The notes under the pieces: model-generated
What the model was told of the DNA's origin: nothing
Seen by the model: the letters and a program-made list of their open reading frames with translations, nothing else
Databases searched by the model: none
Source: Herminiimonas sp.
Lineage (GTDB): Bacteria > Pseudomonadota > Gammaproteobacteria > Burkholderiales > Burkholderiaceae
Length of the DNA: 64,000 bases
Assembly: GCF_030655415.1 (NCBI RefSeq)
Contig: NZ_JAURVN010000014.1
Span: forward strand, 62,001-126,000
Reading direction: 5' to 3'
In this document: in pieces, positions 35,385-45,503 of the stretch
Layout of the letters: every line of letters begins with the position of its first letter
How positions within the stretch are numbered: the first letter of the stretch is position 1
Program-made: the position numbers and the translations under genes

Positions 35385-36755
35385 TTACTTTATGATCTTG
35401 TAGCAAGGCACATACGCTTTGCCCGGTAACTTCATCCGGCTTTGTGCAACGAACGCCGCCAACAGCGCATCCATCGGTTCCATGATGTCGCGATCCCCGC
35501 TGATTTCAAACAGTCCGTGTTTTTCTATCGAGCGTATTCCGCTATCTTTCACATTACCCGCAACCACGCCTGAGAAGGCGCGACGCAGGTTGGCCGCCAG
35601 TGAGTGGCTTTCCTGATTCTTATGCAGCGACAGATTGCGCATGTTTTCATGCGTAGGGAAAAACGGTTGCTGGAAAGCTTGATCGATCTTCAAGGTCCAG
35701 TTGAAATAATACGCATCGCCTTTGCTCTTGCGGAACTCACGTACTTTCGCGATACCGGTCAGCATTTCTTGTGCAACTTGTGCCGGATCATCGACGATGA
35801 TTTTGTACAGTCCTTGCGCCTTGGGTCCCAGTGTTACGCCGATGAAGTGATCGATCTGCTTGAAGTAATCGGCTGAATTAGCCGGGCCGGTGAAAATCAG
35901 CGGGAAGGGCAGTTCTGCATTGTCTGGATGCAGCAAGATGCCGAGGATGTAGAGAATTTCTTCAGCAGTACCCGCGCCGCCTGGGAACACGATAATGCCG
36001 TGACCTGTACGTACGAATGCTTCCAAACGTTTTTCGATATCCGGCATGATGACCAGATCGTTGACGATAGGATTCGGTGCTTCGGCGGCGATAATGCCCG
36101 GCTCGGAAATACCAAGATAGCGACCGGTTGGAATACGCTGCTTGGCGTGACCAATCGTTGCACCTTTCATCGGGCCTTTCATCGCACCTGGACCGCAGCC
36201 GGTGCAGATATCCATGTCGCGCAAGCCGATCTCGTAACCAACCTTTTTCGAATAATCGTATTCTTCGCGCGAGATCGAATGGCCACCCCAACACACCACC
36301 ATCTTGGGATTCAGATGTGGATGCAAGACATTGGCATTGCGCAGAATGTGGAAGACCGCATCCGTAATGCCGGTCGATGATTCCAGATCAAAGGTCGGGT
36401 TCGAAATGATTTCATCATGGATGAACAAGATGTCGCGCAATACGGAAAACAAGTGTTCGTGTATGCCCTTGATCATCTTGCCATCAACGAAAGCGCTGGC
36501 TGGCGCACCGATGATGTCGAGCTTGATGCCGCGCTCGCGCTGGATGATGTTGATGTCAAAGGACTTGTAACGCTCCAGCAATTCTTTGCCGTCGTCGGTT
36601 GTGCTACCGCTATTAAGTACGGCCAATGCGCAATTGCGGAACAATTTGTACAGGCCGCCATTGCGGGTATCGAGAAGTCTGTGTACTTCGGCTTTGGATA
36701 AAATATCCAGACGACCTTCAGGTGAGAGTTGTGTGTCGATTACTTCGTATGCCAT
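35385..36755 (-). CDS. ppnN: Pyrimidine/purine nucleotide 5'-monophosphate nucleosidase (PpnN, LOG family)
   Basis: 456 residues, the length of the long LOG-family proteins of the YgdH/PpnN type. They cleave nucleoside monophosphates to base and ribose-5-phosphate and, in E. coli, bind (p)ppGpp. Visible are the N-terminal domain (LDILSKAEVHRLLD), the Rossmann core VVCWGGHSISREEYDYSKKVGYEIG, CTGCGPGAMKGPMKGA, and the catalytic loop IVFPGGAGTAEEILYILG (PGGxGTxxE). A C-terminal extension typical of PpnN follows. The start at 36755 gives MAYEVIDTQLSPEGRL. It lies downstream of cbpA on the same strand, but a terminator separates them. Confidence 0.88.
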   Translation of the reverse strand: MAYEVIDTQLSPEGRLDILSKAEVHRLLDTRNGGLYKLFRNCALAVLNSGSTTDDGKELLERYKSFDINIIQRERGIKLDIIGAPASAFVDGKMIKGIHEHLFSVLRDILFIHDEIISNPTFDLESSTGITDAVFHILRNANVLHPHLNPKMVVCWGGHSISREEYDYSKKVGYEIGLRDMDICTGCGPGAMKGPMKGATIGHAKQRIPTGRYLGISEPGIIAAEAPNPIVNDLVIMPDIEKRLEAFVRTGHGIIVFPGGAGTAEEILYILGILLHPDNAELPFPLIFTGPANSADYFKQIDHFIGVTLGPKAQGLYKIIVDDPAQVAQEMLTGIAKVREFRKSKGDAYYFNWTLKIDQAFQQPFFPTHENMRNLSLHKNQESHSLAANLRRAFSGVVAGNVKDSGIRSIEKHGLFEISGDRDIMEPMDALLAAFVAQSRMKLPGKAYVPCYKIIK

Positions 36756-36894
36756 GAGTGCTTAACTTCCGAATGATGGGATGCGCCATTTTAATGCGCA
36801 AACAGCGATGCCGTCTGTGTTTGATTTTGTCTGTTTCTGTACCGACAGCGCAGGCGTGGGGGTGTATGGATTGATGATGCGTAGAATACTGAGC

Positions 36895-36931
36895 AAAACG
36901 CCCGCTGAATGTGAATGCCAGCGGGCGTTTT
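36895..36931 (-). terminator. Intrinsic terminator of cbpA
   Basis: 13-bp stem AAAACGCCCGCTG / CAGCGGGCGTTTT with an 11-nt loop, 38 bp beyond the cbpA stop. It ends in TTTT on the minus strand and so separates cbpA from ppnN. Confidence 0.88.
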
Positions 36932-36968
36932 CTATTGATGCGTAGAGCGGTGACAGCAGCGATATTGC

Positions 36969-37970
36969 CTAATTTCTAGGGGAGAAATCGAATGCCGCTT
37001 TCAATGCCTGATAAGCTTTTTGTGCGACGACAGTATGCACAGGCGGTGCAACATTGACGATGACAGCATACAGATCGCCCGCTGCTCCATCTGCTGAAAC
37101 GCCAGGTATCCCTTTTCCCTTGAGGCGCAATTTTCGTCCAGGCATGGAGCCGGGTGGAATCGATAACTGTATCGAGCCTTCCGGCGTTGGCACATTCACG
37201 GTGGTTCCGACAGCTGCTGCGGTCGACGTCAGTGGAATATCGAAGTAGATATCGCGACCTTCAATCCGATAACGGCGGTGCGGACGAATCACGACTTCCA
37301 GATACAGATCGCCAGCCTTGCCTTCGCCTGTACCGGGAAATCCCTGGCCCGCGAGTCGCAAGGTTTGTCCGGCGCGTATGCCTTTAGGCACGCTGACTTT
37401 AAGCGTGCGCTTGGAAACCATAGGCATGCCGTATTCATCGGTAACGTAGGTCGGCATCGACACGCTGCATGCGGTACCGCGGAAAGTGTCTTCCAGATCA
37501 ATTTGCACTTTGGCGTGTTGATCGCTGCCATGCACATTGATGCCGCGATTCTTGGGCGGGCCCGAATTCGGTCGGCCCATGACTTCACCGAGAATATCGC
37601 CGAAGTTGCCGTCGCTATGGCTGTCGGTACGCGGATTGCTACGGGCAGAAGTGCTGGAAGTAGTTTTTGTGCTTTTGGTTTCTGCGCGCGTTTCTTTCTT
37701 AGCATCAAAACCATAGCTGCGCGCGGCTTGCGGCGGCACTTCCTTGCGGGTATAGAAAAAGCCCGATATCTGGTCATATTCCAGACGTTTTTCAGGATCT
37801 TTCAATACCTTGTAGGCTTCGCCAACTTCCTTGAAGCGAAGTTCTGCCTGCGGCTCGCGACTGACGTCAGGGTGATATTTGCGCGCCATTTTGCGGTACG
37901 CATTTTTGATCACGTCCAGCGTGGCATCACGCGGCACGCCTAGTATTTGGTAGTAGTCCTTTGATTTCAT
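36969..37970 (-). CDS. cbpA: Curved-DNA-binding-like DnaJ-family co-chaperone
   Basis: 333 residues. A J domain opens the protein (DYYQILGVPRDATLDVIKNAYRKMARKYHPDVS) with the HPD motif that stimulates DnaK ATPase. A Gly/Ser/Thr-rich linker (about 75-130) replaces the zinc-finger region of DnaJ, and two C-terminal substrate-binding barrels follow (DLEDTFRGTACSVSMP ... RIEGRDIYFDIPLTSTAAAVGTTVNVPTPEG). The absence of cysteine repeats distinguishes it from DnaJ. CbpA proteins act with DnaK and bind curved DNA in E. coli. It is divergent from the small protein gene at 38292. A heat-shock promoter was not identified. Confidence 0.87.
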   Translation of the reverse strand: MKSKDYYQILGVPRDATLDVIKNAYRKMARKYHPDVSREPQAELRFKEVGEAYKVLKDPEKRLEYDQISGFFYTRKEVPPQAARSYGFDAKKETRAETKSTKTTSSTSARSNPRTDSHSDGNFGDILGEVMGRPNSGPPKNRGINVHGSDQHAKVQIDLEDTFRGTACSVSMPTYVTDEYGMPMVSKRTLKVSVPKGIRAGQTLRLAGQGFPGTGEGKAGDLYLEVVIRPHRRYRIEGRDIYFDIPLTSTAAAVGTTVNVPTPEGSIQLSIPPGSMPGRKLRLKGKGIPGVSADGAAGDLYAVIVNVAPPVHTVVAQKAYQALKAAFDFSPRN

Positions 37971-38291
37971 TGTCAGGTTTCGTAACTCTCAGCTGAGCGT
38001 ATGCCATCGTTAGGGAATGTGTTCTTTGCGGAAATTTTGTTCTTTCTGCAAGGACATTCTGACATTACTGGCAACTGGACTAAAGGATGAATAGGGCGAC
38101 TATTGCTCGTCAATTAATGCAATAGCACAATAAAAATCAGTTGCTGTATGGCGAGGAGTTTCCTCAATTTCGATCATTTATGTTGTCTAACTTGACATGA
38201 AAAACGACGATTCAGCTATGTCTATAATGCTTTGAAGGGCATACTCTCAACTTCGTTCAATAAACGACATTTTTAAAGTTGAAAAAGAGTT
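37971..38291. other. Divergent intergenic region between cbpA and a small gene
   Basis: About 320 bp, AT-rich at its centre. A good -10-like TATAAT lies at about 38220-38226 on the plus strand, some 65 bp before the small gene, but without a well-spaced -35. No operator or hairpin is certain. Confidence 0.4.
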
Positions 38292-38516
38292 ATGACCTAC
38301 GAAGAATACCTGGATGAAGTCACCACATTGATGACGGAAATGTACGACCTCACGGACGCTGCGGCGATCAAGCACGTGATGCGCGCGCAATCGGCTGACT
38401 ATTTCACGCTGCACGACGATGATCCTGCGATGCGCACGCAAGAGCGCGCAGTGGAAGATGCAAAAACGATCTTCAAGCAACGCAATGTATCTAAGCCTGA
38501 AATTTTCAAGAAATAA
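38292..38516 (+). CDS. Small conserved-looking protein, unknown
   Basis: 74 residues, acidic and helical: MTYEEYLDEVTTLMTEMYDL, then AAAIKHVMRAQSADYFTLHDDDP and a lysine-rich end (IFKQRNVSKPEIFKK). No family is recognised. It has a plausible purine-rich ribosome binding site (AAAAAGAGTT) and codon usage like its neighbours. The next gene in the same direction starts about 265 bp later. Confidence 0.65.
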   Translation: MTYEEYLDEVTTLMTEMYDLTDAAAIKHVMRAQSADYFTLHDDDPAMRTQERAVEDAKTIFKQRNVSKPEIFKK

Positions 38517-38783
38517 AAACTGCGGCGAAGAGCCACTGAGTTAGTCAGCTAAAGGTGTTCAGCTTACGCGCGTCCATCGACATAAAATGGCCTGAGTAGT
38601 TGGCGGTGGCTTAGGCTTGTTCATGAGCATTGCCTATTGCCAAGTTCTATCGATGATCGCAAGCTGGCTGGCAATGCCGTCTTTGTAAAAATCGGAATTT
38701 CCCATGCGTTTGAATCTTCCCCTGCAAACTGCAGTTTTGTATCTTTTCTCGTTTGTATTGGCGACTCTGTGACTGAACAATCA

Positions 38784-39890
38784 ATGATTAGCTGGACCGA
38801 AGCGGGCGAAGAGCGCTCAGCGCGCTGGCAGTCCGAGAATAAATCGGCTGCGCCTAAGCGCGTCGTCATCGCTGACGACAAGCTGACTGCCGATTCCGCA
38901 TTCCGTCTGGCGAGTGAAGGCAATGCCTTGCTATGGCGCGGCGATTATCAAAATGCACGGCAGTTGCTGCAGGCACTGGCACGACGTACCGAACGCAAGT
39001 CGCGCAAAGCGGCAACATCGCCGTTGGATGCATTTAATCTGCATAGACAAGCGCAATCGCAACGCGCACGTACGCTGGGTATGTTGTTGATAGAAGTGGC
39101 GGCCGATTACACGGTAGCGTTGCGCCGCGCACCCGACATCAAGCTCGCGTGCAATGAAGCGTATGGCGCCAGCAGCGGCTCGTTTATCGTTTCCTTGCGC
39201 GAAATATTAGGCTTGATAGGCGCGCACGAATGGCGCAAGAACGGAGTGGAAATCCCTGCGCTGAATGCCCGTATTCATCCGTACTACGGCGTGTTCTCGC
39301 CTGTACGCGGCGAGTATTTAAACCTGATTGCAGAAGCCCCATTGCCAAGCACCAAGTTGGCTTTCGATATCGGCACCGGTACCGGCGTGATCGCGGCTTT
39401 GCTGGCGCAACGCGGAGTTGAAAAAATCATCGCGACCGATCAGGATCCCCGTGCCTTGGCGTGCGCACGTGAAAATTTGAATCGCCTCGATCTGCGTGAT
39501 CGCGTCGAAGTGCTGGAAGCTGATTTATTCCCTGCAGGAAAAGCCGCATTGATCGTGTGTAATCCGCCATGGATACCGGCGCGCCCGAATTCATCGATCG
39601 AATACGCGATCTACGATCCAGACAGCCGCATGCTGCGTGGATTCTTGAGTGGCTTGGCCGAACATCTGGAGCCGAAAGGCGAGGGCTGGTTAATCTTGTC
39701 GGACTTGGCCGAGCATCTTGGATTGCGTACGCGCGAAGTATTGCAGCAAATGATTGATGATGCAGGATTGAAGTTAATCAAGCGCATTGATATCAAGCCT
39801 GTGCATCCACGTGCAGCGGATGAAAGCGATCCTTTGCACAGCGCGCGCTCGAAAGAAATTACGTCGTTGTGGCGCCTGGCTGCACGTTGA
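38784..39890 (+). CDS. HemK-like SAM-dependent methyltransferase with N-terminal extension
   Basis: 368 residues. The C-terminal half is a methyltransferase core: AFDIGTGTGVIAALLAQRG, then IIATDQDPRALACARENL, and the N5-glutamine-type catalytic motif NPPW (VCNPPWIPARP). HemK/PrmB-type enzymes with this motif methylate glutamine of release factors or ribosomal protein L3. The N-terminal half (WRGDYQNARQLLQALARRTERK...) is not the HemK helical domain, so the substrate is open. The start is unclear: ATG at 38784 is used, while a GTG at 38769 and an upstream open frame to 38637 are alternatives. No strong ribosome binding site favours one. Confidence 0.72.
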   Translation: MISWTEAGEERSARWQSENKSAAPKRVVIADDKLTADSAFRLASEGNALLWRGDYQNARQLLQALARRTERKSRKAATSPLDAFNLHRQAQSQRARTLGMLLIEVAADYTVALRRAPDIKLACNEAYGASSGSFIVSLREILGLIGAHEWRKNGVEIPALNARIHPYYGVFSPVRGEYLNLIAEAPLPSTKLAFDIGTGTGVIAALLAQRGVEKIIATDQDPRALACARENLNRLDLRDRVEVLEADLFPAGKAALIVCNPPWIPARPNSSIEYAIYDPDSRMLRGFLSGLAEHLEPKGEGWLILSDLAEHLGLRTREVLQQMIDDAGLKLIKRIDIKPVHPRAADESDPLHSARSKEITSLWRLAAR

Positions 39891-39900
39891 CAAGATAATT

Positions 39901-39928
39901 TGTCATTCCTGCTTACGCAGGAATGACA
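39901..39928. repeat. 12-bp perfect hairpin, dispersed-repeat type
   Basis: TGTCATTCCTGC-TTAC-GCAGGAATGACA. Its outer GTCATTCC/GGAATGAC arms match the ATTCC/GGAAT hairpin class found scattered between genes in many Proteobacteria (for example the dRS3-like elements of Neisseria). It lies 11 bp after a stop codon. There is no T run, so terminator function is uncertain. Confidence 0.65.
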
Positions 39929-39957
39929 GCGATAGAAATTGAAATAGAGGAATCACG

Positions 39958-40167
39958 ATGAGCAATAAACCATCCCGCACACTGACGTTCAAATGTACAA
40001 AATGTGTAAAATCGGTTCAAGTCTTTTTGCAAAAAGTTTCAGCCTGCTCACATATCCAGCCGTATCAAGGCATCTGCAGCTGCGGCGAGATTCGACGTCA
40101 CGCGACCGGCGACAAGGATGTGGTGGAATCCTTTGTTGCAACGGGCGAAATCGGCCATCACCACTAA
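39958..40167 (+). CDS. Small cysteine-pair protein, possible zinc ribbon
   Basis: 69 residues with CTKC (about 13-16) and a second C-x-C pair in ICSCGEIRRH (about 39-42). That spacing would fit a small zinc ribbon such as those of archaeal and bacterial regulatory mini-proteins. It ends in three histidines. The start is convincing: AGAGGAA lies nine bases before the ATG. No family is recognised. It is convergent with dbpA, with 17 bp between them. A nucleic-acid role is possible but unproven. Confidence 0.7.
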   Translation: MSNKPSRTLTFKCTKCVKSVQVFLQKVSACSHIQPYQGICSCGEIRRHATGDKDVVESFVATGEIGHHH

Positions 40168-40184
40168 CAGCCCACTAGCAGCAA

Positions 40185-41579
40185 TTAACCGTTATCGGTT
40201 TCAATAAAACGCATTTTAAAATTGCGTCCCTTGATATTGCCGTTGCTTAAGCTTGCATACGCCTTGTTGGCAACGTGGCGATCCAGCGCAACATAGGTCA
40301 TGAATTCAAACACATTGATCTTGCCGACCTGATCTTTCGTCAAGCCGACGTCGCCAGTCAAGGCTCCCAGCAAATCGCCGGGACGCAATTTATCCTTCTT
40401 GCCGCCCATGATGCACAGCGTGACCATCGGTGCGTGCAAGTCTGCGCCCATCGCTGGTTCCGCAGATTTTAAGTCAAACCATTGCGCCGGCTTGTGCTGA
40501 TATTCTTCAATCAGCCTGACCCATTTTCTCTCGTTCGGTGCGCACAAACTCAGCGCCAATCCCTTGTCCTGCCCGCGACCGGTACGACCGATGCGGTGGA
40601 TATGCACTTCGGTATCTTTCGACACATCGACGTTGATCACAGCTCCCAGCGATTGAATATCCAGTCCGCGTGCGGCCACATCGGTCGCGACCAACACCGA
40701 GCAACTTTGATTCGCAAACAAGACCAGGATCTCGTCGCGCTCACGTTGTTCCAGCTCGCCATATAAAGCCAGTGCGCTAAAACCTTGTGCGCGCAATTCG
40801 GCTGCGAGTTCACGGCAATGGATTTTAGTATTGCAGAATGCCAGCGTCGAAACCGGACGGTAATGTTTTAACAGTGTGGCGACAGCGGCATTGCGATCGT
40901 CGTAACCGACTTCATAAAAGCGTTGTTCGATCTGCCCGTCGTCGTGCTGCGCTTCGACTTTGACTTCTACCGGTTCGCGCAAGAATTCGGCGCTGGCTTT
41001 GCGGATATCGTCAGGGTAAGTCGCCGAGAACAGCAAGGTCTGGCGACGCGCAGGGCAGGCGCTGACGATGCCGGAGATCTCTTCATAAAATCCCATATCC
41101 ACCATGCGGTCAGCTTCATCCAAGACCAGCGTTTGCACGGTAGACAGATTGATCGTATTGCGGCTGATGTGATCGCGCAGGCGGCCCGGCGTGCCGACCA
41201 CGATATGCGCGCCATGCTCAAGCGATGCAATCTGCGGCCGCATCGGTGCACCGCCGCAAAGAGTCAATACCTTGATGTTGTCGGCAAAGCGCGCCAGGCG
41301 GTGCAACTCATTTGAAACCTGATCAGCCAGTTCGCGCGTCGGGCAAATCACCAGCGCTTGAATCGCAAACCATGTCGGATTCAACTTCTGCAGCATGCCA
41401 ATCCCAAACGCCGCCGTCTTGCCACTACCGGTTTTCGCCTGCGCAATCAAATCGCGCAATTGCAAAATCACCGGCAGGCTTTGCGCCTGAATAGGTGTCA
41501 TCTCGTGATAACCCAGCGCGTCGAGATTGCTCAACATGGCAGGTGAAAGGGCGAGGCTGGAGAAGGAATTTGGATTCAT
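40185..41579 (-). CDS. dbpA: ATP-dependent RNA helicase DbpA
   Basis: 464 residues, a DEAD-box helicase that in E. coli works on 23S rRNA hairpin 92 during large-subunit assembly. Motifs in order: Q motif MTPIQAQ, AKTGSGKT (motif I), PTRELA (Ia), TPGR (Ib), DEADRM (II), SAT (III), the ATDVAARGLD segment (V) and HRIGRTGR (VI). The C-terminal RNA-binding domain of DbpA type is present (PMVTLCIMGGKKDKLRPGDLLGALTG... ALDRHVANKAY). This binds the 23S hairpin and supports DbpA rather than SrmB or RhlE. It is a single minus-strand gene. Confidence 0.92.
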   Translation of the reverse strand: MNPNSFSSLALSPAMLSNLDALGYHEMTPIQAQSLPVILQLRDLIAQAKTGSGKTAAFGIGMLQKLNPTWFAIQALVICPTRELADQVSNELHRLARFADNIKVLTLCGGAPMRPQIASLEHGAHIVVGTPGRLRDHISRNTINLSTVQTLVLDEADRMVDMGFYEEISGIVSACPARRQTLLFSATYPDDIRKASAEFLREPVEVKVEAQHDDGQIEQRFYEVGYDDRNAAVATLLKHYRPVSTLAFCNTKIHCRELAAELRAQGFSALALYGELEQRERDEILVLFANQSCSVLVATDVAARGLDIQSLGAVINVDVSKDTEVHIHRIGRTGRGQDKGLALSLCAPNERKWVRLIEEYQHKPAQWFDLKSAEPAMGADLHAPMVTLCIMGGKKDKLRPGDLLGALTGDVGLTKDQVGKINVFEFMTYVALDRHVANKAYASLSNGNIKGRNFKMRFIETDNG

Positions 41580-41979
41580 GGATGGCTTGCGTGATGCAGA
41601 AAAGGACTCGCAGTCTAACAGGCATGGACTGATAGAAGAAAAGTGCGAGCAAAGAAGCTTTCAGCCAGTGTTTTGAGCGGCAGAAGACATAACTTCAAAA
41701 ACCATCAAAAAACGCATGAAATTTCACGACCAAAGATGCCACTTCGCATTATGAAAAACTGCCATCGCAATGCAGCATACTAAAATTTCAATGAGCAAAA
41801 TATCGTTTCACATACAGATAAATGAAATATAACTATATGATTAATAACGATAATAAATATTTAAAATATCTTATATAAGACATTGTTGCTACGCAAAATA
41901 TCTCCTATGATTAAGTCAGGTTTTTTCTTGTTTGTTATTTAATGCATTCACTACAAGTACTTAACTAAGGAGACGCATC
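41580..41979. other. AT-rich intergenic region before aceA
   Basis: About 400 bp, unusually AT-rich from about 41810 to 41900. It lies between divergent dbpA and aceA and should hold the regulated aceA promoter. No inverted repeat or operator could be assigned. No gene is visible. Confidence 0.5.
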
Positions 41980-43311
<1,332 letters not shown>

Positions 43312-43321
43312 CAAGTACTTC

Positions 43322-43356
43322 AAAAAGGTCGCACTTCACAAGAGTGCGGCCTTTTT
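43322..43356 (+). terminator. Intrinsic terminator between aceA and aceB
   Basis: Stem AAAAAGG-T-CGCACT pairs with AGTGCG-G-CCTTTTT around a five-base loop, ending in TTTTT, 10 bp after the aceA stop. It implies that aceB has its own promoter or is read through. Confidence 0.87.
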
Positions 43357-43450
43357 GAAAGCAGCATTCTGCATCAGACCAAGCATAAAAATTACGCGCA
43401 TTTATTTTCAATAACCATTTTCAAAAACTAATTGATAGACGGAGACAAGC

Positions 43451-45049
43451 ATGGCAGAGATCACACTAGACATCCCGGCAGGAATCGAAATCGAAGGCGA
43501 GTTCAATGAAGAGTACGAACAAGTATTGACGCCTGATGCCCTAGCGCTGGTCGCAAAATTGAGCCGTGCATTTGAAGCACGTCGTCAGGATCTATTGGGA
43601 GTGCGCACCGAACGTGCAAAGCGTATCGATGCCGGCGAAAGGCCGGATTTTTTGCCAGAGACTGCGCACATACGCGCGGGCGACTGGCGCATCGCGCCGA
43701 TTCCGGCCGCGCTGGAATGTCGGCGTGTTGAAATTACCGGCCCGGTCGATCGCAAGATGGTGATCAATGCATTGAACTGTGGCGCGGATATTTACATGGC
43801 CGATTTTGAAGATGCGAATACACCTAACTGGGACAACCAGGTGCGTGGCCAGATCAACCTGATCGATGCGGTGCGCAAGACCATCACGATGGATACCAAT
43901 GGCAAGCATTACCAGCTCAACGACAAACTCGCGACCTTGATGGTGCGGCCGCGCGGCTGGCACATGGATGAGAAACATGTGCTGGTCGATGGCAAGCGTG
44001 TGTCGGGTGGCATCTTTGACTTTGCCCTATTCATGTTCCATAACGCGCACGAATTGCTCAAGCGTGGTTCAGGCCCGTACTTCTATTTGCCAAAACTGGA
44101 ATCGCATCAGGAAGCGCGTTTGTGGAACGACATTTTCGTCATGACGCAAAACGAACTTGGCCTGCCACAAGGCACGATCAAGGCAACCGTCTTGATCGAG
44201 ACTATCCTTGCCGCATTCGAGATGGATGAGATTCTGTACGAGCTGAGAGAGCACAGCGCCGGCCTGAATGCAGGACGCTGGGATTACATCTTCTCTTGCA
44301 TCAAGAAGTTCAGACTGGACAAAGACTTTTGTCTCGCCGATCGTGCCAAGGTCACGATGACCGTTCCATTCATGCGCTCCTACGCATTGTTGTTGCTGAA
44401 AACTTGTCACTATCGCGGCGCACATGCGATGGGCGGCATGGCAGCCTTAATCCCGATCAAGAGCGATCCAATCAAGAATGAAATTGCGATGAATGCCGTG
44501 CGCATAGACAAAGAGCGCGACGCCATCGACGGCTACGACGGCGGCTGGGTCGCACATCCAGGTCTGGTTGATTTGGCGATGACGGAATTCAAAAAAGTCT
44601 TGGGCGACAAAGCTAATCAGATCGAAAAACTGCGTCCGGATGTAACTGCAACAGCCGATGATCTATTGAAGTTTCAACCAGAGACACCAATCACCGAAGC
44701 CGGCCTGCGTTACAACATCAACGTCGGCATTCATTACCTTGGTAGCTGGCTGGACGGTAACGGTTGCGTACCGATTCACAACCTGATGGAAGACGCCGCC
44801 ACTGCAGAAATCAGTCGCTCGCAAGTCTGGCAATGGATACGTTCCAGCAAAGGCGTACTCGAAGACAGTCGCAAGATTACTGCAGAGATGGTACGTGCAT
44901 TAATCAAGGAAGAATTGGTGAAAGTGAAAATGCTGGCAGCTAACGGCAACAGCCCTAGCTATGTACGCGCCGCACAGATATTCGAAGAAATGTCGACGGC
45001 AGAATCGTTTGCGGAATTTTTGACCTTGCCGCTTTACGAAGAAATTTGA
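43451..45049 (+). CDS. aceB: Malate synthase A
   Basis: 532 residues, the short A form. It condenses glyoxylate and acetyl-CoA to malate, completing the glyoxylate bypass with aceA and allowing growth on acetate. Visible are the N-terminal LTPDALALVAKLSRAFEARRQDLL, the catalytic-core MADFEDANTPNWDN, YFYLPKLESHQEARLWNDIF, and the loop GGWVAHPGLVDLA near the C-terminus. The catalytic C-terminal segment EDAATAEISRSQVWQWI is also present. GGAG precedes the ATG at 43451. A strong terminator follows. Confidence 0.97.
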   Translation: MAEITLDIPAGIEIEGEFNEEYEQVLTPDALALVAKLSRAFEARRQDLLGVRTERAKRIDAGERPDFLPETAHIRAGDWRIAPIPAALECRRVEITGPVDRKMVINALNCGADIYMADFEDANTPNWDNQVRGQINLIDAVRKTITMDTNGKHYQLNDKLATLMVRPRGWHMDEKHVLVDGKRVSGGIFDFALFMFHNAHELLKRGSGPYFYLPKLESHQEARLWNDIFVMTQNELGLPQGTIKATVLIETILAAFEMDEILYELREHSAGLNAGRWDYIFSCIKKFRLDKDFCLADRAKVTMTVPFMRSYALLLLKTCHYRGAHAMGGMAALIPIKSDPIKNEIAMNAVRIDKERDAIDGYDGGWVAHPGLVDLAMTEFKKVLGDKANQIEKLRPDVTATADDLLKFQPETPITEAGLRYNINVGIHYLGSWLDGNGCVPIHNLMEDAATAEISRSQVWQWIRSSKGVLEDSRKITAEMVRALIKEELVKVKMLAANGNSPSYVRAAQIFEEMSTAESFAEFLTLPLYEEI

Positions 45050-45056
45050 TTGAAGG

Positions 45057-45083
45057 TAGGGGACTGCATCGCGCAGTCCCCTA
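45057..45083 (+). terminator. Hairpin terminator of aceB
   Basis: Perfect 11-bp stem TAGGGGACTGC / GCAGTCCCCTA with loop ATCGC, 7 bp after the aceB stop. A short TTTT lies six bases on, so it is a strong hairpin with a weak U tract. Confidence 0.8.
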
Positions 45084-45467
45084 TCGGATTTTGGCCTTCA
45101 AAAGGGAAGGTAAATGCTGTTGCCGTAACAGGATTTATCCCACCCGCTCTGTGCATCTCAACATGACATCGCATCACATTAATTCAACATAAAATCTCGC
45201 GTTGTTTAATTGCAAATGCGTAATTTAATTTGTATTTTGCAAACTATAATCAGTGAGCAATTATTGTCTAGAACAAATTGAACTCGATGTTCGAACACCA
45301 ATAGCTTGTCCCGCAGCACGCCGCTTTTGGGGGATTTGGTTATACGGTTTATTTATGCAGGAATTTTGAATTCAGCCTGTGTTCACGAGGGTTTCCACGG
45401 GATAGTGATGCCGAGTTATACAGCACGCCCAGTTGTCATCCAACACTTTTGCTGTATAGGGGGTTTC
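45084..45467. other. AT-rich intergenic stretch at the left edge of a foreign-looking island
   Basis: About 385 bp with no recognisable gene. A long in-frame run upstream of the short leader ORF (from 45306) has no antitoxin similarity. The stretch differs from the flanking genes by its low GC. It may be remnant sequence from the gain of the PIN-domain gene. Confidence 0.45.
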
Positions 45468-45503
45468 ATGAAGCCGAACACATACCTGCCCGTTGCAAAA
45501 TGA
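45468..45503 (+). CDS. 11-codon leader ORF overlapping the PIN-domain gene
   Basis: ATG AAG CCG ... encodes MKPNTYLPVAK and ends in TGA that overlaps the PIN-gene ATG as ATGA. An AGGGGG lies four bases before its ATG. Such overlap implies translational coupling. It is shorter than any known antitoxin, so it is either a leader peptide or the decayed end of one. Confidence 0.4.
   Translation: MKPNTYLPVAK

Noticed and set aside
38637..38783. N-terminal extension of the HemK-like methyltransferase
   Set aside because: The 49 extra residues contain no conserved pattern; an ATG or GTG further in is preferred, although the true start is not certain.
45306..45503. 65-codon frame upstream of the PIN gene as an antitoxin
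   Set aside because: No helix-turn-helix, AbrB-type or MazE-type pattern; only its last 11 codons have a good ribosome binding site.
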